Source of the DNA: Algoriphagus boritolerans DSM 17298 = JCM 18970
Lineage (GTDB): Bacteria > Bacteroidota > Bacteroidia > Cytophagales > Cyclobacteriaceae
Length of the DNA stretch: 64,000 nucleotides
Reading direction: 5' to 3'
Assembly: GCF_900108085.1 (NCBI RefSeq)
Contig: NZ_FNVR01000007.1
Location: 109,334 to 173,333, forward strand
The first letter of the stretch is position 1. Each line of letters starts with the position of its first letter. Made by a program: the position numbers and the translations under genes. This document shows, in pieces, positions 36,300 through 45,089 of this stretch. Under the pieces are notes generated by a model, which was not told the DNA's origin, did no database searches, and saw nothing but the letters and a program-made list of their open reading frames with translations.

Positions 36300-36671
36300 A
36301 TGGAAGAACTTAACCAAAACGAAGAACAGATCATGTCAATCTTCTGGAATCAGGGAGAATTGTTGATCAGAGATGTATTGGACCAATTGCCGGATCCAAA
36401 GCCACCCTACACCACCTTAGCCTCAACGATCAAAAATATTGAGCGTAAAGGATATCTCACCCATCGGATGTATGGTACGGTAAATATTTACAAACCAGCT
36501 GTGAATCAAGAAGATTACAGTAAAAAGAGCTTTAACAGGCTTGTAACGCATTTCTTTGGAGGATCCGTCGGGAATTTCCTTTCCTTCATGGTCAAGGAGA
36601 AAAACATTTCCGATAAGGAAGTGAAAGAGCTTCAGGATATGATCGACAAATTGGATAACTCCAAGAAGTAA
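36300..36671 (+). CDS. blaI: BlaI/MecI/CopY family transcriptional repressor
   Basis: 123 residues. N-terminal winged helix (NQNEEQIMSIFWNQGELLIRD, first part) with YTTLASTIKNIERKGYLTHRM as recognition helix and wing, then a C-terminal dimerisation region (FLSFMVKEKNISDKEVKELQDMIDKL). Represses its own operon and is relieved by proteolysis triggered by the adjacent BlaR1-like membrane peptidase. ATG at 36300; the stop overlaps the next start (TAATG). Confidence 0.92.
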   Translation: MEELNQNEEQIMSIFWNQGELLIRDVLDQLPDPKPPYTTLASTIKNIERKGYLTHRMYGTVNIYKPAVNQEDYSKKSFNRLVTHFFGGSVGNFLSFMVKEKNISDKEVKELQDMIDKLDNSKK

Positions 36672-38059
36672 TGAATGCGCTCTTGATTTATCTTGTAGAG
36701 GTTTCCATTTGTTTGGCAATCTCCTTGGTGATCTACAGAGTTTTGCTGAGTGGATTGACCTTTTTCTCCTGGAATAGGTCAATCCTCCTCGGTCTACTTT
36801 TTCTATCGGGTTTGATTCCGCTACTCCAATTTGAGTTTTTCGGTATTGGACCGGAGGTTTCAGAGATTATTTTACCGGTTTTTCTGGTCGGAGATCAGGA
36901 CGGTGCAGTAGGAAGCAGTTCACTCTCCTGGGGTCAATTGTTAATTAGGATCTATTTTATCGGGGCTGCTTTTACTGCCTCACGCTTGATTTTTGGTTTT
37001 ATGATTTCTCAAAGACAAATCGGAAAAGCCCAAAAAATCTATTATAACAAACATTTCATTGCCATTCATCCGAAGTTTGTACCCGCCTCATTCTTCGAGT
37101 ACATTCTGATGCCGGACTTCAATCCGGATAGCCCGGAACAAAAGCAAATCATCCTTCATGAATCCATGCATGTCAGACTTTGTCACAGCTGGGATTTGTT
37201 GCTGGTGAATTTTGCCAAAGTGCTCTTTTGGTTTAATCCGTTGATCTATTTATTTGAGAACTCTCTACGTGAAGTACATGAATATCAGGCGGATCAAGGG
37301 GTCACCTCTTCTTACGCTCCGAGAGAATATGCAACGTTGCTATTGAGCTTGATCACTGCTAAGCCGGGTTGGCAGTTTATGAACAATTTCAACCAGTTTC
37401 AGACCAAGAAGCGGATCATTATGATGGGTAAATCTCAATCTTCTGCTTGGCAAAAACTGAGGTTTTTAATCTTTATTCCGGTGGTAGGTATGTTGCTTTT
37501 TGTTTTTTCCTGTGAAAAAGAGGATATGAGTCCACAATTGGCTGTGGTAAGCGATTTTCCGGAAATCCTAGAAGTGCCAATTACTGATAAAATGCCTCCA
37601 ATTCCTTCCAATTTGGATCTGCGAAATATTGTAGAAGTTCCAGCAGATGAAGTATTTGACGTAGTGGAAGAGCAGCCTAGTCCTCAAGGAGGGATGAACG
37701 GTTGGAATCAATACCTAGCTAAAAATATTACTTATCCGGCGCAGGCGCGTCAGTTGGGAATCGAAGGGACGGTGATCGTTGTCTTTGAAATTCAAAAAGA
37801 CGGATCAATTCGAAATGTTGAAATCCTCAGAGGAATAGGAGGTGGAGCAGATGAAGAAGCAGTTCGGGTAGTACAAAATGCTCCAAAATGGCAACCTGGT
37901 AAACAGCGAGGTAGAGAAGTCATTACGCGTATGAGGTTGCCGATTCGATTTAAGCTGGCAAGCATTTCGGAATCAAATCTCATATCTGCTAAGTCTATTG
38001 AAGAACCAAAAGTTATTCCTTCGGAACCGCTTCAGGAAATTGCAGAGATTGCCTATTAA
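36671..38059 (+). CDS. BlaR1/M56 membrane metallopeptidase fused to a TonB C-terminal domain
   Basis: 462 residues. Three to four N-terminal transmembrane helices, an M56 gluzincin motif H163-E164-S-M-H167 (ILHESMHVRL) with a downstream glutamate in EVHEYQADQG, then a further helix (LRFLIFIPVVGMLLFVFSC, about 258-276). The periplasmic C-terminal part (about 330-440) is a TonB-type energy-transducer domain (GGMNGWNQYLAKNITYPAQAR, first part; IEGTVIVVFEI; MRLPIRFKL), not a beta-lactam sensor domain. Probably cleaves BlaI in response to an envelope signal. The TonB part is nearly duplicated in the lipoprotein gene 0.6 kb downstream. Confidence 0.9.
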   Translation: MNALLIYLVEVSICLAISLVIYRVLLSGLTFFSWNRSILLGLLFLSGLIPLLQFEFFGIGPEVSEIILPVFLVGDQDGAVGSSSLSWGQLLIRIYFIGAAFTASRLIFGFMISQRQIGKAQKIYYNKHFIAIHPKFVPASFFEYILMPDFNPDSPEQKQIILHESMHVRLCHSWDLLLVNFAKVLFWFNPLIYLFENSLREVHEYQADQGVTSSYAPREYATLLLSLITAKPGWQFMNNFNQFQTKKRIIMMGKSQSSAWQKLRFLIFIPVVGMLLFVFSCEKEDMSPQLAVVSDFPEILEVPITDKMPPIPSNLDLRNIVEVPADEVFDVVEEQPSPQGGMNGWNQYLAKNITYPAQARQLGIEGTVIVVFEIQKDGSIRNVEILRGIGGGADEEAVRVVQNAPKWQPGKQRGREVITRMRLPIRFKLASISESNLISAKSIEEPKVIPSEPLQEIAEIAY

Positions 38060-38149
38060 GCTCAGAGCAACTGATCTCACATCGGTCCTTTGACTTTAAG
38101 TCTTGGATAATTATTGAAGACTAATTTTTAACTTAAATCCACAAAGTAT

Positions 38150-38404
38150 ATGAGATATTCTATTTCAAGTAAAATTATCCCTTTCACTTTGATGTTTTTG
38201 AGCACTTTGTTAATGTCTTCAGAGTCTTTTGGACAAAAGGATAAAGGCGGAATTAAAGTAGAAGGTTCTGTGACCGATACTGAGGGACGAGTCATTAAAG
38301 GAGCAACTATTTTAATCAAAGGGATCACCTCGGGGACTGTTACCACTATAGAAGGAAACTTTGCATTCACGGTTCCGTCAGAATTTATCTCATTGATTAG
38401 TTAA
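38150..38404 (+). CDS. Short exported carboxypeptidase-regulatory-like protein, probably truncated
   Basis: 84 residues: signal peptide (KIIPFTLMFLSTLLMSSESFG) followed by about three-quarters of a CarboxypepD_reg-like sandwich (KVEGSVTDTEGRVIKGATILIKG). It ends at TVPSEFISLIS, just where the domain would continue into its last strands. So it is either a decayed gene fragment or a very small secreted protein. It is in line with the BlaR1 gene before and the TonB-domain lipoprotein after. Confidence 0.55.
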   Translation: MRYSISSKIIPFTLMFLSTLLMSSESFGQKDKGGIKVEGSVTDTEGRVIKGATILIKGITSGTVTTIEGNFAFTVPSEFISLIS

Positions 38405-38466
38405 CTCTGGGGAAATCTTAGAGATAGAACTTTTATTTCAAATTTTAACCAATAAATCAAACAGTT

Positions 38467-38970
38467 ATGAAAAACAATGAATTGAAAATCAGTAAAATAA
38501 CAGGAATATTGGCAATTTATCTGATAATCGTTTTCTCAGCTTGTGACATCGCCACCGAACCGGAAATCGAAGGCCCTACTCAAGTGGAAGCCAAACAGAC
38601 GCTGGGTTCCTCCAATATTTTATCCCGTGTGAATGATGTAGCAAAAGATGGAAATAAAATATTTGATGTGACCGAAGTCCAGCCAAATCCTCCCGGAGGC
38701 ATGGAAGGTTGGAATAAATACCTTCAAGAAAACTTGGTCTATCCAGCAGAAGCCAAAAGTATGGGTATTGAAGGGACAGTGATTGTGGTATTTGTAGTCA
38801 ATTCCGATGGGTCCATCTCTGATGTTGAAGTTCTGAGAGGAATAGGAGGCGGTGCAGATGAAGCTGCTGTACAAGTAGTCCAAAACTCTCCCAATTGGGA
38901 ACCTGCAAAGCAAAAAGATCAGGTGGTCAATTCCAGAATGAGATTGCCTGTCCGATTTAAGTTAAGCTAA
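38467..38970 (+). CDS. Lipoprotein with TonB C-terminal (energy transducer) domain
   Basis: 167 residues. Signal with lipobox FSAC (Cys26), a linker, then one TonB C-terminal domain (about 75-167). Its sequence is very close to the end of the BlaR1-like protein upstream: both contain YPAEA/YPAQA, GIEGTVIVVF, EVLRGIGGGADE/EILRGIGGGADE and RMRLP-RFKL. A lipid-anchored TonB domain cannot be driven by ExbBD in the classic way, so it may act as a signalling or docking module. Recent duplication is inferred. Confidence 0.85.
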   Translation: MKNNELKISKITGILAIYLIIVFSACDIATEPEIEGPTQVEAKQTLGSSNILSRVNDVAKDGNKIFDVTEVQPNPPGGMEGWNKYLQENLVYPAEAKSMGIEGTVIVVFVVNSDGSISDVEVLRGIGGGADEAAVQVVQNSPNWEPAKQKDQVVNSRMRLPVRFKLS

Positions 38971-38995
38971 ATCAATTCCTGTTTATTTGAAATCT

Positions 38996-39032
38996 AAAAA
39001 GCCGCTAAGCATCCACTCAGCGGCTTTTTTTT
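38996..39032. terminator. Bidirectional terminator between TonB-lipoprotein and M14 peptidase genes
   Basis: Inverted repeat GCCGCT (39001-39006) / AGCGGC (39019-39024), extended by A/T pairing, with five A residues on one side and eight T residues on the other. The flanking genes are convergent. Confidence 0.85.
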
Positions 39033-39058
39033 AGATTTCAGACTTTAGCCTTCTGATG

Positions 39059-41602
39059 TCAATCCATGTTGTCCCCGTGGAAAATTGCATTCAAGAACAG
39101 CTTATTCGTTCCAAACCACGTTCCCCGGAAGTTTGGGCTGTCGAAGAAATGAACGACCCGACCTTGGCCTGAGGATGAAATAACCACTCCAGCACTTAGC
39201 TTGAGCTTTTCCAGATTGGTCTTGGAGATGTAGCCACCCAAATGAGGGTTTGCGGTGTATTTCACCGGCGTAAGGTATTTGTCAGCAGAGGGTGCAATGA
39301 AAATATCTGTATTGCGGTACACAGGAAGGTTATTGCGGTGATAGCCGTATGCGATCGGATGTGTCAAATCCAGTTCGGCCAGATAAATACTTCCACCCAC
39401 TTCTTTTGCACCTTCAAAATCATTTCGAGTATCAAATGGGAGCACCTCTGGATCTTTTGGCGCATCCGCCAATTCTACGGCAGCTTCCTTGGTGATTCCT
39501 TTTTGATTGAGCCAAAGGGATGCATTTTTCATGGCAATGATGGTTCCACCGCGATTAACCCAGTCCTTGAGGTGATTGACTGATCCTTCGGATAGTGTGT
39601 TGTAATTCCCTGAAGGCATGATCAAGGTGGTGTAATCGTGAAGATTTACTCGTCCAAATTGCTCCGTATTGATTTTGGTGAATGGCATTCCCAGCTGCTG
39701 ATCCATCAGATTCCAGATTTCTCCTGCCTCATAAGAATTGATACCAGTGCCTACCACCATCAAGACTTTGGGCTGCTGAATTGCTGAAACTTTATTCGAA
39801 CCCAAGTCAATTCCGCTGAGGTTTAATCCCGTCTGAACGGCATAAACTTTCTGTCCGTTTTTGGCAGCCAGTTCTTTTAGTTTGGAGGATACCTCCTCTG
39901 CTTTCAATTTCTGAAAGCCCATAGGAATCATCATCGTACCTGCGGCAAATTCCACCTTGCCATCTTGTGTTTGGGAAGAAAATGCTCCATGAATTGCCTC
40001 GACATGGATTCCTGTTTTTTGCAATTCAAAAAGGATCTTTGGAGCATAATAATCTGACCAATCGATCAGATAGGCATAAGCTTTTCCCTCCGGGAAAGTA
40101 AATTCAGGTGTTGCTACCGTGGTGATCTCAGTTCCGCTTTTAGCTGTGGCAGCTGCTGCAAAAGGCATCCCGTAGGCAGCTGCCATGGTCCACGCAGAAG
40201 CATCATAAAACACGGAGTCGGCAAATTCCTTTACGTATTCAAACATGGTGCGTACCATGCGATACTGGGGCTGATTTGTAGGAACTACCCAGGATTTCCC
40301 TTTTTTGAATGCCTGTCCGTCTACAGTCAGGTCTGCAGAATTTTCATAGACTTTGATCTTGTGATCAAGCAGAAACCTCACAAACAATCGATTTCTACCG
40401 TCGTCAAATTCGTCCCCAAAGACATAGCTTTTGGCGGCATCTTTTCCACCTTCTGCCGCTGCACTTTCGAAGAATTCCCTCAAATAATCGTGCAGATACA
40501 CTCGGTTGTCCAAGGCCGCCTCCATGGTCGCCAAGGAATTAACGACGTGATTTCTTATGGTGAAGGCAAAGGAAATATCACCGCGCTGACTGGCCTGTAA
40601 ATGACCCCTTGAGCTTGCGGTTTCGAATACCAAACCCAAGCCTCCGTGAATGTCAGGATAGGTCGAACCATAACCCGGATAGCTGTTGTCAAAGACCTCT
40701 TTGGTCCAGTATAAGCTTCCTATCTCGTCCATATACTTAGCGAAATACTTCGCAAATCGGGGATTGATGTCATCGTAGTTTTTTCTTGGGACAACGGGGT
40801 TTTCCGAACCAAAAGGTTTGGTTGGCTCGAAGAAATAGGTGCTGTTGGTTCCCATTTCATGGAAATCCGTAGTCACATTTGGATACCACTGATGATACCA
40901 CTCCACTTTCACCCGTGATTCAGGGTGAGCCAGCGGCAACCAGTCCCGATTCAGATCAAACCAATAATGATTCGTTCTTCCTCCCGGCCAAGCTTCATTG
41001 TGTTCTCGGTCCAGCGGATCCGCGACCGGGGGGAAGCCCTTGTTGGAGTTGGCCCAAAGGCTGTGTCGGTCACGTCCATCCGGATTCAAGGTCGGATCGA
41101 TGTGGACGACCATATTTTCACGGAGATTTTTCGCCAAGTCAGATTGGCTAGCCATAATCCAATAAGCGGTCAGTATGGCTGCCTCTGCAGAAGAAGGCTC
41201 ATTCCCATGAACTCCGTAGCCGAGATGAACAATGGAAGGCATGGTGCTCACATCCGGTTTGGACTGGGAAGGATCAGCTAATTGAAGCTGTTTTTGACGG
41301 ATCTGCTCCAGATTTCCCATGTTTTTGGCAGAAGCGATGGTCAAAATGACTTTCGGCCGGTGCTCATGGGTATAGCCGATAGTTTGGAGTTGAGCCGTTT
41401 CACTGATCTGATCGAGCTTTTCGAAGTATTTTACGATCAGATCATACCTTGTATGCCAATCACCAATGGGATATCCCAGAAATTGGGATGGTGAGGGGAT
41501 ATTAGGATCGAATTTTTCTCCCGGAAAATAGTATTCTTCCTGAGCCAGAGCGAGATTACTCAGAAAAAGGGTGAAAATCAGGTAGAGTATGGTTTTTTGC
41601 AT
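39059..41602 (-). CDS. M14 family zinc carboxypeptidase, secreted
   Basis: 847 residues from the ATG at 41602, which starts a clean Sec signal peptide (TILYLIFTLFLSNLALAQ); a longer in-frame start upstream lacks support. The peptidase domain (about 40-350) has the zinc motif H132-G-N-E135 (GYGVHGNEPSS), NPDGRDR for substrate carboxylate binding, and a second zinc histidine in DFHEMGTNSTYFFEP. The C-terminal half contains a flavodoxin/GATase-like fold (LMVVGTGINSYEAGEIWNLM, LIMPSGNYNTL). Likely trims peptides outside the cytoplasm. Single gene. Confidence 0.9.
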   Translation of the reverse strand: MQKTILYLIFTLFLSNLALAQEEYYFPGEKFDPNIPSPSQFLGYPIGDWHTRYDLIVKYFEKLDQISETAQLQTIGYTHEHRPKVILTIASAKNMGNLEQIRQKQLQLADPSQSKPDVSTMPSIVHLGYGVHGNEPSSAEAAILTAYWIMASQSDLAKNLRENMVVHIDPTLNPDGRDRHSLWANSNKGFPPVADPLDREHNEAWPGGRTNHYWFDLNRDWLPLAHPESRVKVEWYHQWYPNVTTDFHEMGTNSTYFFEPTKPFGSENPVVPRKNYDDINPRFAKYFAKYMDEIGSLYWTKEVFDNSYPGYGSTYPDIHGGLGLVFETASSRGHLQASQRGDISFAFTIRNHVVNSLATMEAALDNRVYLHDYLREFFESAAAEGGKDAAKSYVFGDEFDDGRNRLFVRFLLDHKIKVYENSADLTVDGQAFKKGKSWVVPTNQPQYRMVRTMFEYVKEFADSVFYDASAWTMAAAYGMPFAAAATAKSGTEITTVATPEFTFPEGKAYAYLIDWSDYYAPKILFELQKTGIHVEAIHGAFSSQTQDGKVEFAAGTMMIPMGFQKLKAEEVSSKLKELAAKNGQKVYAVQTGLNLSGIDLGSNKVSAIQQPKVLMVVGTGINSYEAGEIWNLMDQQLGMPFTKINTEQFGRVNLHDYTTLIMPSGNYNTLSEGSVNHLKDWVNRGGTIIAMKNASLWLNQKGITKEAAVELADAPKDPEVLPFDTRNDFEGAKEVGGSIYLAELDLTHPIAYGYHRNNLPVYRNTDIFIAPSADKYLTPVKYTANPHLGGYISKTNLEKLKLSAGVVISSSGQGRVVHFFDSPNFRGTWFGTNKLFLNAIFHGDNMD

Positions 41603-41736
41603 GGGGATTAATTTTGTGAAAAGTAAAAAAGGAATCGGGCATTTCCAGCAAAAATCCATCAGCGGCTTTCGCATTCACGTCTTTTTTACTGTAATTTATC
41701 GGGTTATCAATCAATTCCTAAAATAATCTATTGTAT

Positions 41737-42504
41737 ATGAAGAAGCAGTTAGTAGCTATCCCTTTCTTGGTGGCAGGACTTTCGGTATGTTCCTTAACCC
41801 AAGCCCAAGACCAAACTCCTCCTAAGTTACCTCCTCAGGCAACTGAATTTTACACGCCTGTTCCTCCCAAAGTCACTCCGGGTGCAAACAACACCGCACC
41901 TCCTTCGGACGCAATTGTGATTTTTGACGGATCGAATCTGAATGGTTTTGTAAGTGCCAGAGACGGTTCAAGTCCCGCAGCATGGACTTTGGAAAACGGT
42001 GAATTGGTTGTCGCCAAAGGAAAGGGCGATATCCAGTCAAAACTTGCTTTTGGAGATGCACAATATCACGTCGAATGGTCAGCACCTACGGAGATCGTAG
42101 GCGAAGGACAGGGTCGGGGAAACTCCGGTTTTTTCCTGATGGGAATCTACGAAGTGCAGATTTTGGACAGTTACGAAAGCAAGACTTATACCAACGGTCA
42201 GGCAGGAAGTATCTACAAGCAGCATCCTCCATTGGTCAACCCCCTCAGAGCTCCCGGAGAGTGGAATTACTATGATATCATCTTCAAAGCACCCCGCTTT
42301 GACAAAAACGGAATGGTGACCTCACCCGCTACGGTTACCGTCTTGATCAATGGGGTGTTGGTACAGAATAATGTAATCCTGAAAGGGCCAACTGAATACA
42401 TCGGTATTCCAAATTACAAGGCTCATGCGGAAGAATTGCCGATCAAACTTCAGGACCACGGCAATCCGGTTCGGTTCAGAAATATTTGGGTCAGACCGCT
42501 TTAA
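41737..42504 (+). CDS. DUF1080 (3-keto-disaccharide hydrolase-like) secreted protein
   Basis: 255 residues from the ATG at 41737 with a signal peptide (AIPFLVAGLSVCSLTQAQ region). A concanavalin-like DUF1080 domain covers most of it: IVIFDGSNLNGFVS, WTLENGELVVAKGKGDIQSK, GNSGFFLMGIYEVQILDSY and LQDHGNPVRFRNIWVRPL, the family's characteristic ending. DUF1080 enzymes cleave 3-keto-glycosides. The next gene encodes an oxidoreductase of the type that makes 3-keto sugars, so they probably act together in the periplasm. Confidence 0.9.
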   Translation: MKKQLVAIPFLVAGLSVCSLTQAQDQTPPKLPPQATEFYTPVPPKVTPGANNTAPPSDAIVIFDGSNLNGFVSARDGSSPAAWTLENGELVVAKGKGDIQSKLAFGDAQYHVEWSAPTEIVGEGQGRGNSGFFLMGIYEVQILDSYESKTYTNGQAGSIYKQHPPLVNPLRAPGEWNYYDIIFKAPRFDKNGMVTSPATVTVLINGVLVQNNVILKGPTEYIGIPNYKAHAEELPIKLQDHGNPVRFRNIWVRPL

Positions 42505-42505
42505 T

Positions 42506-42571
42506 CAGTTGGCAGTGGTTAGTTTTCAGGAGGCAGATCTCTGCAAACTGCCTACCGTAAACTGCCTACTT
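42506..42571. repeat. Head-to-head heptamer array (4 + 4 units)
   Basis: Four 7-base units from 42506 to 42533 (for example CAGTTGG and CAGGAGG), a palindromic centre CAGATCTCTG (42534-42543), then four units in inverted orientation from 42544 to 42571 (on the minus strand CAGTTTG, CGGTAGG, CAGTTTA, AAGTAGG). The array starts one base after the DUF1080 stop codon. Confidence 0.8.
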
Positions 42572-42607
42572 TCAATAAAACAGTAATCCAATAACCAATT
42601 AACCATC

Positions 42608-43951
42608 ATGACTTCAAGAAGACGTTTTATCCAAAATACCATGCTGCTCGGAGCAGGCCTAAGCATGCCTACCATCCTGACAGCTGCTGATTTCGGGAAA
42701 TATACCCGAACTATCGGTGCCAATGACCAAATCAACTACGGCGTGATCGGATGCAAAGGAATGGGTTGGTCCAATATGAATGCTCACCTGAAAAACGCTC
42801 AAGTCAACTGTGTCGCTCTTTGCGATGTGGATCAGAGTGTATTGGATCAGCGCACGGAGGATGTATTCAAGCTCCGAAATACCCGCCCCAAGCAATACAC
42901 CGATTACCGCAAAATGCTCGAAGATAAGGATATCGATGTGGTGATCATCGGTACCCCGGATCATTGGCATTGCCTCAATATGGTGGATGCAGTCTCAGCT
43001 GGAAAGCATGTCTACGTCGAAAAGCCGATTGCCAATACCATCGAAGAGTGTCAGATCATGGTGAAAGCACAGGAGCGTTACGGCAAAGTGGTACAAGTAG
43101 GGCAGTGGCAGCGTTCGGGTTCCCAGTATGATGAAGCCATTAACTATGTGAAGTCAGGAAAACTCGGTCAGATCCGCCTGGTGAAATGCTGGGCTTATCA
43201 GGGATGGATGAAACCGGTCCCTGTAGTGCCAAACGGTCCTGCACCGGCTGGTGTGGATTACAACATGTGGCTCGGTCCGGCCCCTATGCGGGAATTCAAT
43301 GCCAACCGATTCCATTTCAACTTTCGTTGGTTTTGGGATTATGCAGGTGGCTTGATGACAGACTGGGGAGTGCACGAAATCGACATTGCGCTCTACGCTA
43401 TGGGCGTAAGTGCGCCTAAATCCGTGATGGCTTCCGGTGGTAAGTTCGCCTATCCGGATGATGCTTCGGAGACTCCGGATACGCTACAGACCGTGTATGA
43501 ATACGAAGGATTCAATATGCTATGGGAACATGCCACTGGAATTGACGGCGGAAATTATGGAACGACAGAAGGAATCGCTTTTATCGGAAACAATGCGACG
43601 CTTGTCGTGAATCGTGGTGGCTGGAAAGTGATCCCGGAAACCGAAAATGTGGATGGTCAGCGAAAAAATAAGATCGAAGAAGTGCCTCATACCCGTCCAA
43701 GTGGACCAAGCGCACTAGACCTTCATGCGGTCAACTTCATCGAAGCCGTTACGGCTAATGATCCAAAGTTGCTCAAATGCGCCATTCAGACGGGATCAGT
43801 TGCTGCGATCAATGCTCAAATGGGAAATATTGCCTATAAGACCGGCAAGAAAGTCTATTGGGATGCCACCAAAAATATGTTTACCGATACCGATGCTAAT
43901 GCCCTGATGAAAGCCAACTATCATAATGGCTGGAAAGTGCCAAATGTATAA
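42608..43951 (+). CDS. Gfo/Idh/MocA family oxidoreductase with Tat signal
   Basis: 447 residues. Twin-arginine signal SRRRFIQNTMLLGAGLSMP, then an NAD(P)-binding Rossmann fold (INYGVIGCKGMGWSNMNAHL, CDVDQSV, VVIIGTPDHWH, HVYVEKPIANTIEEC with the EKP motif). The C-terminal alpha/beta domain includes the DWGVHEIDIALYAMG catalytic region. Tat export fits a protein that folds around its cofactor before export. It probably oxidises or reduces the C3 of sugars that the DUF1080 protein upstream hydrolyses; the substrate is unknown. Confidence 0.92.
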   Translation: MTSRRRFIQNTMLLGAGLSMPTILTAADFGKYTRTIGANDQINYGVIGCKGMGWSNMNAHLKNAQVNCVALCDVDQSVLDQRTEDVFKLRNTRPKQYTDYRKMLEDKDIDVVIIGTPDHWHCLNMVDAVSAGKHVYVEKPIANTIEECQIMVKAQERYGKVVQVGQWQRSGSQYDEAINYVKSGKLGQIRLVKCWAYQGWMKPVPVVPNGPAPAGVDYNMWLGPAPMREFNANRFHFNFRWFWDYAGGLMTDWGVHEIDIALYAMGVSAPKSVMASGGKFAYPDDASETPDTLQTVYEYEGFNMLWEHATGIDGGNYGTTEGIAFIGNNATLVVNRGGWKVIPETENVDGQRKNKIEEVPHTRPSGPSALDLHAVNFIEAVTANDPKLLKCAIQTGSVAAINAQMGNIAYKTGKKVYWDATKNMFTDTDANALMKANYHNGWKVPNV

Positions 43952-44282
43952 GATTTTATGTCAAACTGAGTCTTAACTATTCTGCGAACATACAAAATGG
44001 AAATGACTGTGGTTTAATGTAAAAGCAAGGGTATTGTCATCTTGAGCGGAGTCGAAAGGTCCTCGGCTCCGCTCGGACTGACGCCCCTTCTAGCTTATCA
44101 AAATCAATCTGTCATCAGTAGCGAAGTCGAAGTGTCAGCACCAGGATTTGAAATTGCCCTCCAGAGAGATTTGGGGGGCTTTTCTTTTGAGTAAAATCTT
44201 TGCTGATCGGTTTCCGGTAAATCGTCCTAATTTTGTGGAATTCTACCAACAAAAATTATTTAACTATTCCAGACCAGTGATT
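43952..44282. other. 331-bp intergenic region with REP-like repeat
   Basis: Between the oxidoreductase gene and a predicted outer-membrane protein gene. It holds the repeat at 44036-44134 and an upstream segment for the next gene. An in-frame extension of that gene back to 44148 exists but codes for a non-secretory leader and is not accepted. Confidence 0.5.
44036..44134. repeat. REP-like repeat pair with hairpin
   Basis: The first copy, GTCATC followed by GAGCGGAGTCGAA (44036-44056), is closed by CTCCGCTC (44067-44074) and TGAC (44079-44082), making a strong hairpin. A second diverged copy without the closing arm begins GTCATC at 44111 and contains GCGAAGTCGAA (44121-44131). GTCAT...GAGCGAAGTCGAAGG-type repeats are common between genes in Bacteroidota and are thought to be spread by RAYT-type transposases. 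Confidence 0.7.
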
Positions 44283-44975
44283 ATGAAAAAGATATTTATG
44301 AGTTGCCTGTTGGTTTTCTCCTTTATGGGAATAATTCTAGCTCAAAATGAATCAGAAAGCCTGATTGATGGCTGTTCTTGTGCGATTGAGGAAGTCTTGC
44401 TTGAAAATCATCCGCTAAACCAATGGGAAAAAACGCCAACAATGCTTAGCAGACCAGAATTTTATCCCGTTCGCACTTTCCTCGAAAGTAGTGCCTTGCC
44501 GGCTGGGCCATCGGGTTATACTACCGCAATTGGAGTTCGTGGTGGCTATACCTCAGGTCTTACGCTTAAGCACTTTGTCAATAATAAAGCCGCTGTAGAA
44601 ATAATAGTAGGTGCCAGTAGATGGAGGGGAACTTCCCTTACGGGGATATACGAATGGCATAAAAAAAATGCACTTGAAGTTCCTGAATTGAGTTGGGTTT
44701 ATGGAGTGGGGGCAAGGCTGGGCTTTTACGATGGACGTGACTATTATGACGGATATGGTGGGAAATGCAATGATCCCCGAAATCCAAAATGCCCGGCCTA
44801 TTGGGGTGATCGGTCTTTTGCGGCCATTGGAATAGTGGGAATCGGAGGTCTGGAGTATAAATTCAGAGACGCTCCCCTGACTATCGGAATTGATTTGATC
44901 CCATATTTCTACTTTCAGCACTATCGGGGCAATTTTATCGATGGAAGTCTTTCTCTCAGATACGTATTGAAGTAA
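44283..44975 (+). CDS. Predicted outer-membrane protein, unknown function
   Basis: 230 residues from the ATG at 44283, which begins a signal peptide (IFMSCLLVFSFMGIILAQ). The mature part has a short Cys-containing N-terminal segment (DGCSCAIEEV) and then strand-rich Gly/Tyr sequence (GYTTAIGVRGGYTSGLTLKHF, first 20) ending in SLSLRYVLK, consistent with an eight-stranded barrel. A Cys pair near residue 160 (GKCNDPRNPKCP) could form a disulfide in a loop. No family recognised. A terminator follows at 45035. Confidence 0.6.
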   Translation: MKKIFMSCLLVFSFMGIILAQNESESLIDGCSCAIEEVLLENHPLNQWEKTPTMLSRPEFYPVRTFLESSALPAGPSGYTTAIGVRGGYTSGLTLKHFVNNKAAVEIIVGASRWRGTSLTGIYEWHKKNALEVPELSWVYGVGARLGFYDGRDYYDGYGGKCNDPRNPKCPAYWGDRSFAAIGIVGIGGLEYKFRDAPLTIGIDLIPYFYFQHYRGNFIDGSLSLRYVLK

Positions 44976-45034
44976 AGTGCACTTGATCTAAAAGGAAATG
45001 TCCTGAAAATTATTTGTCGGAAAAACCAATTCTA

Positions 45035-45082
45035 AAACCCTTCGGGAAATGGATATTCTTCCAAAGCTCGAAGGGTTTTTTG
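45035..45082. terminator. Terminator between convergent genes
   Basis: Inverted repeat AAACCCTTCG (45035-45044) / CGAAGGGTTT (45069-45078) followed by T residues; a 24-base loop separates the arms. It lies between the outer-membrane protein gene and the small minus-strand gene. Confidence 0.7.
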
Positions 45083-45089
45083 CTTGGGA

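Noticed and set aside
44148..44282. In-frame N-terminal extension of the outer-membrane protein gene
   Set aside because: The signal peptide starts at the ATG at 44283; the extension would bury it behind 45 non-secretory residues and begins close to a REP-like repeat.
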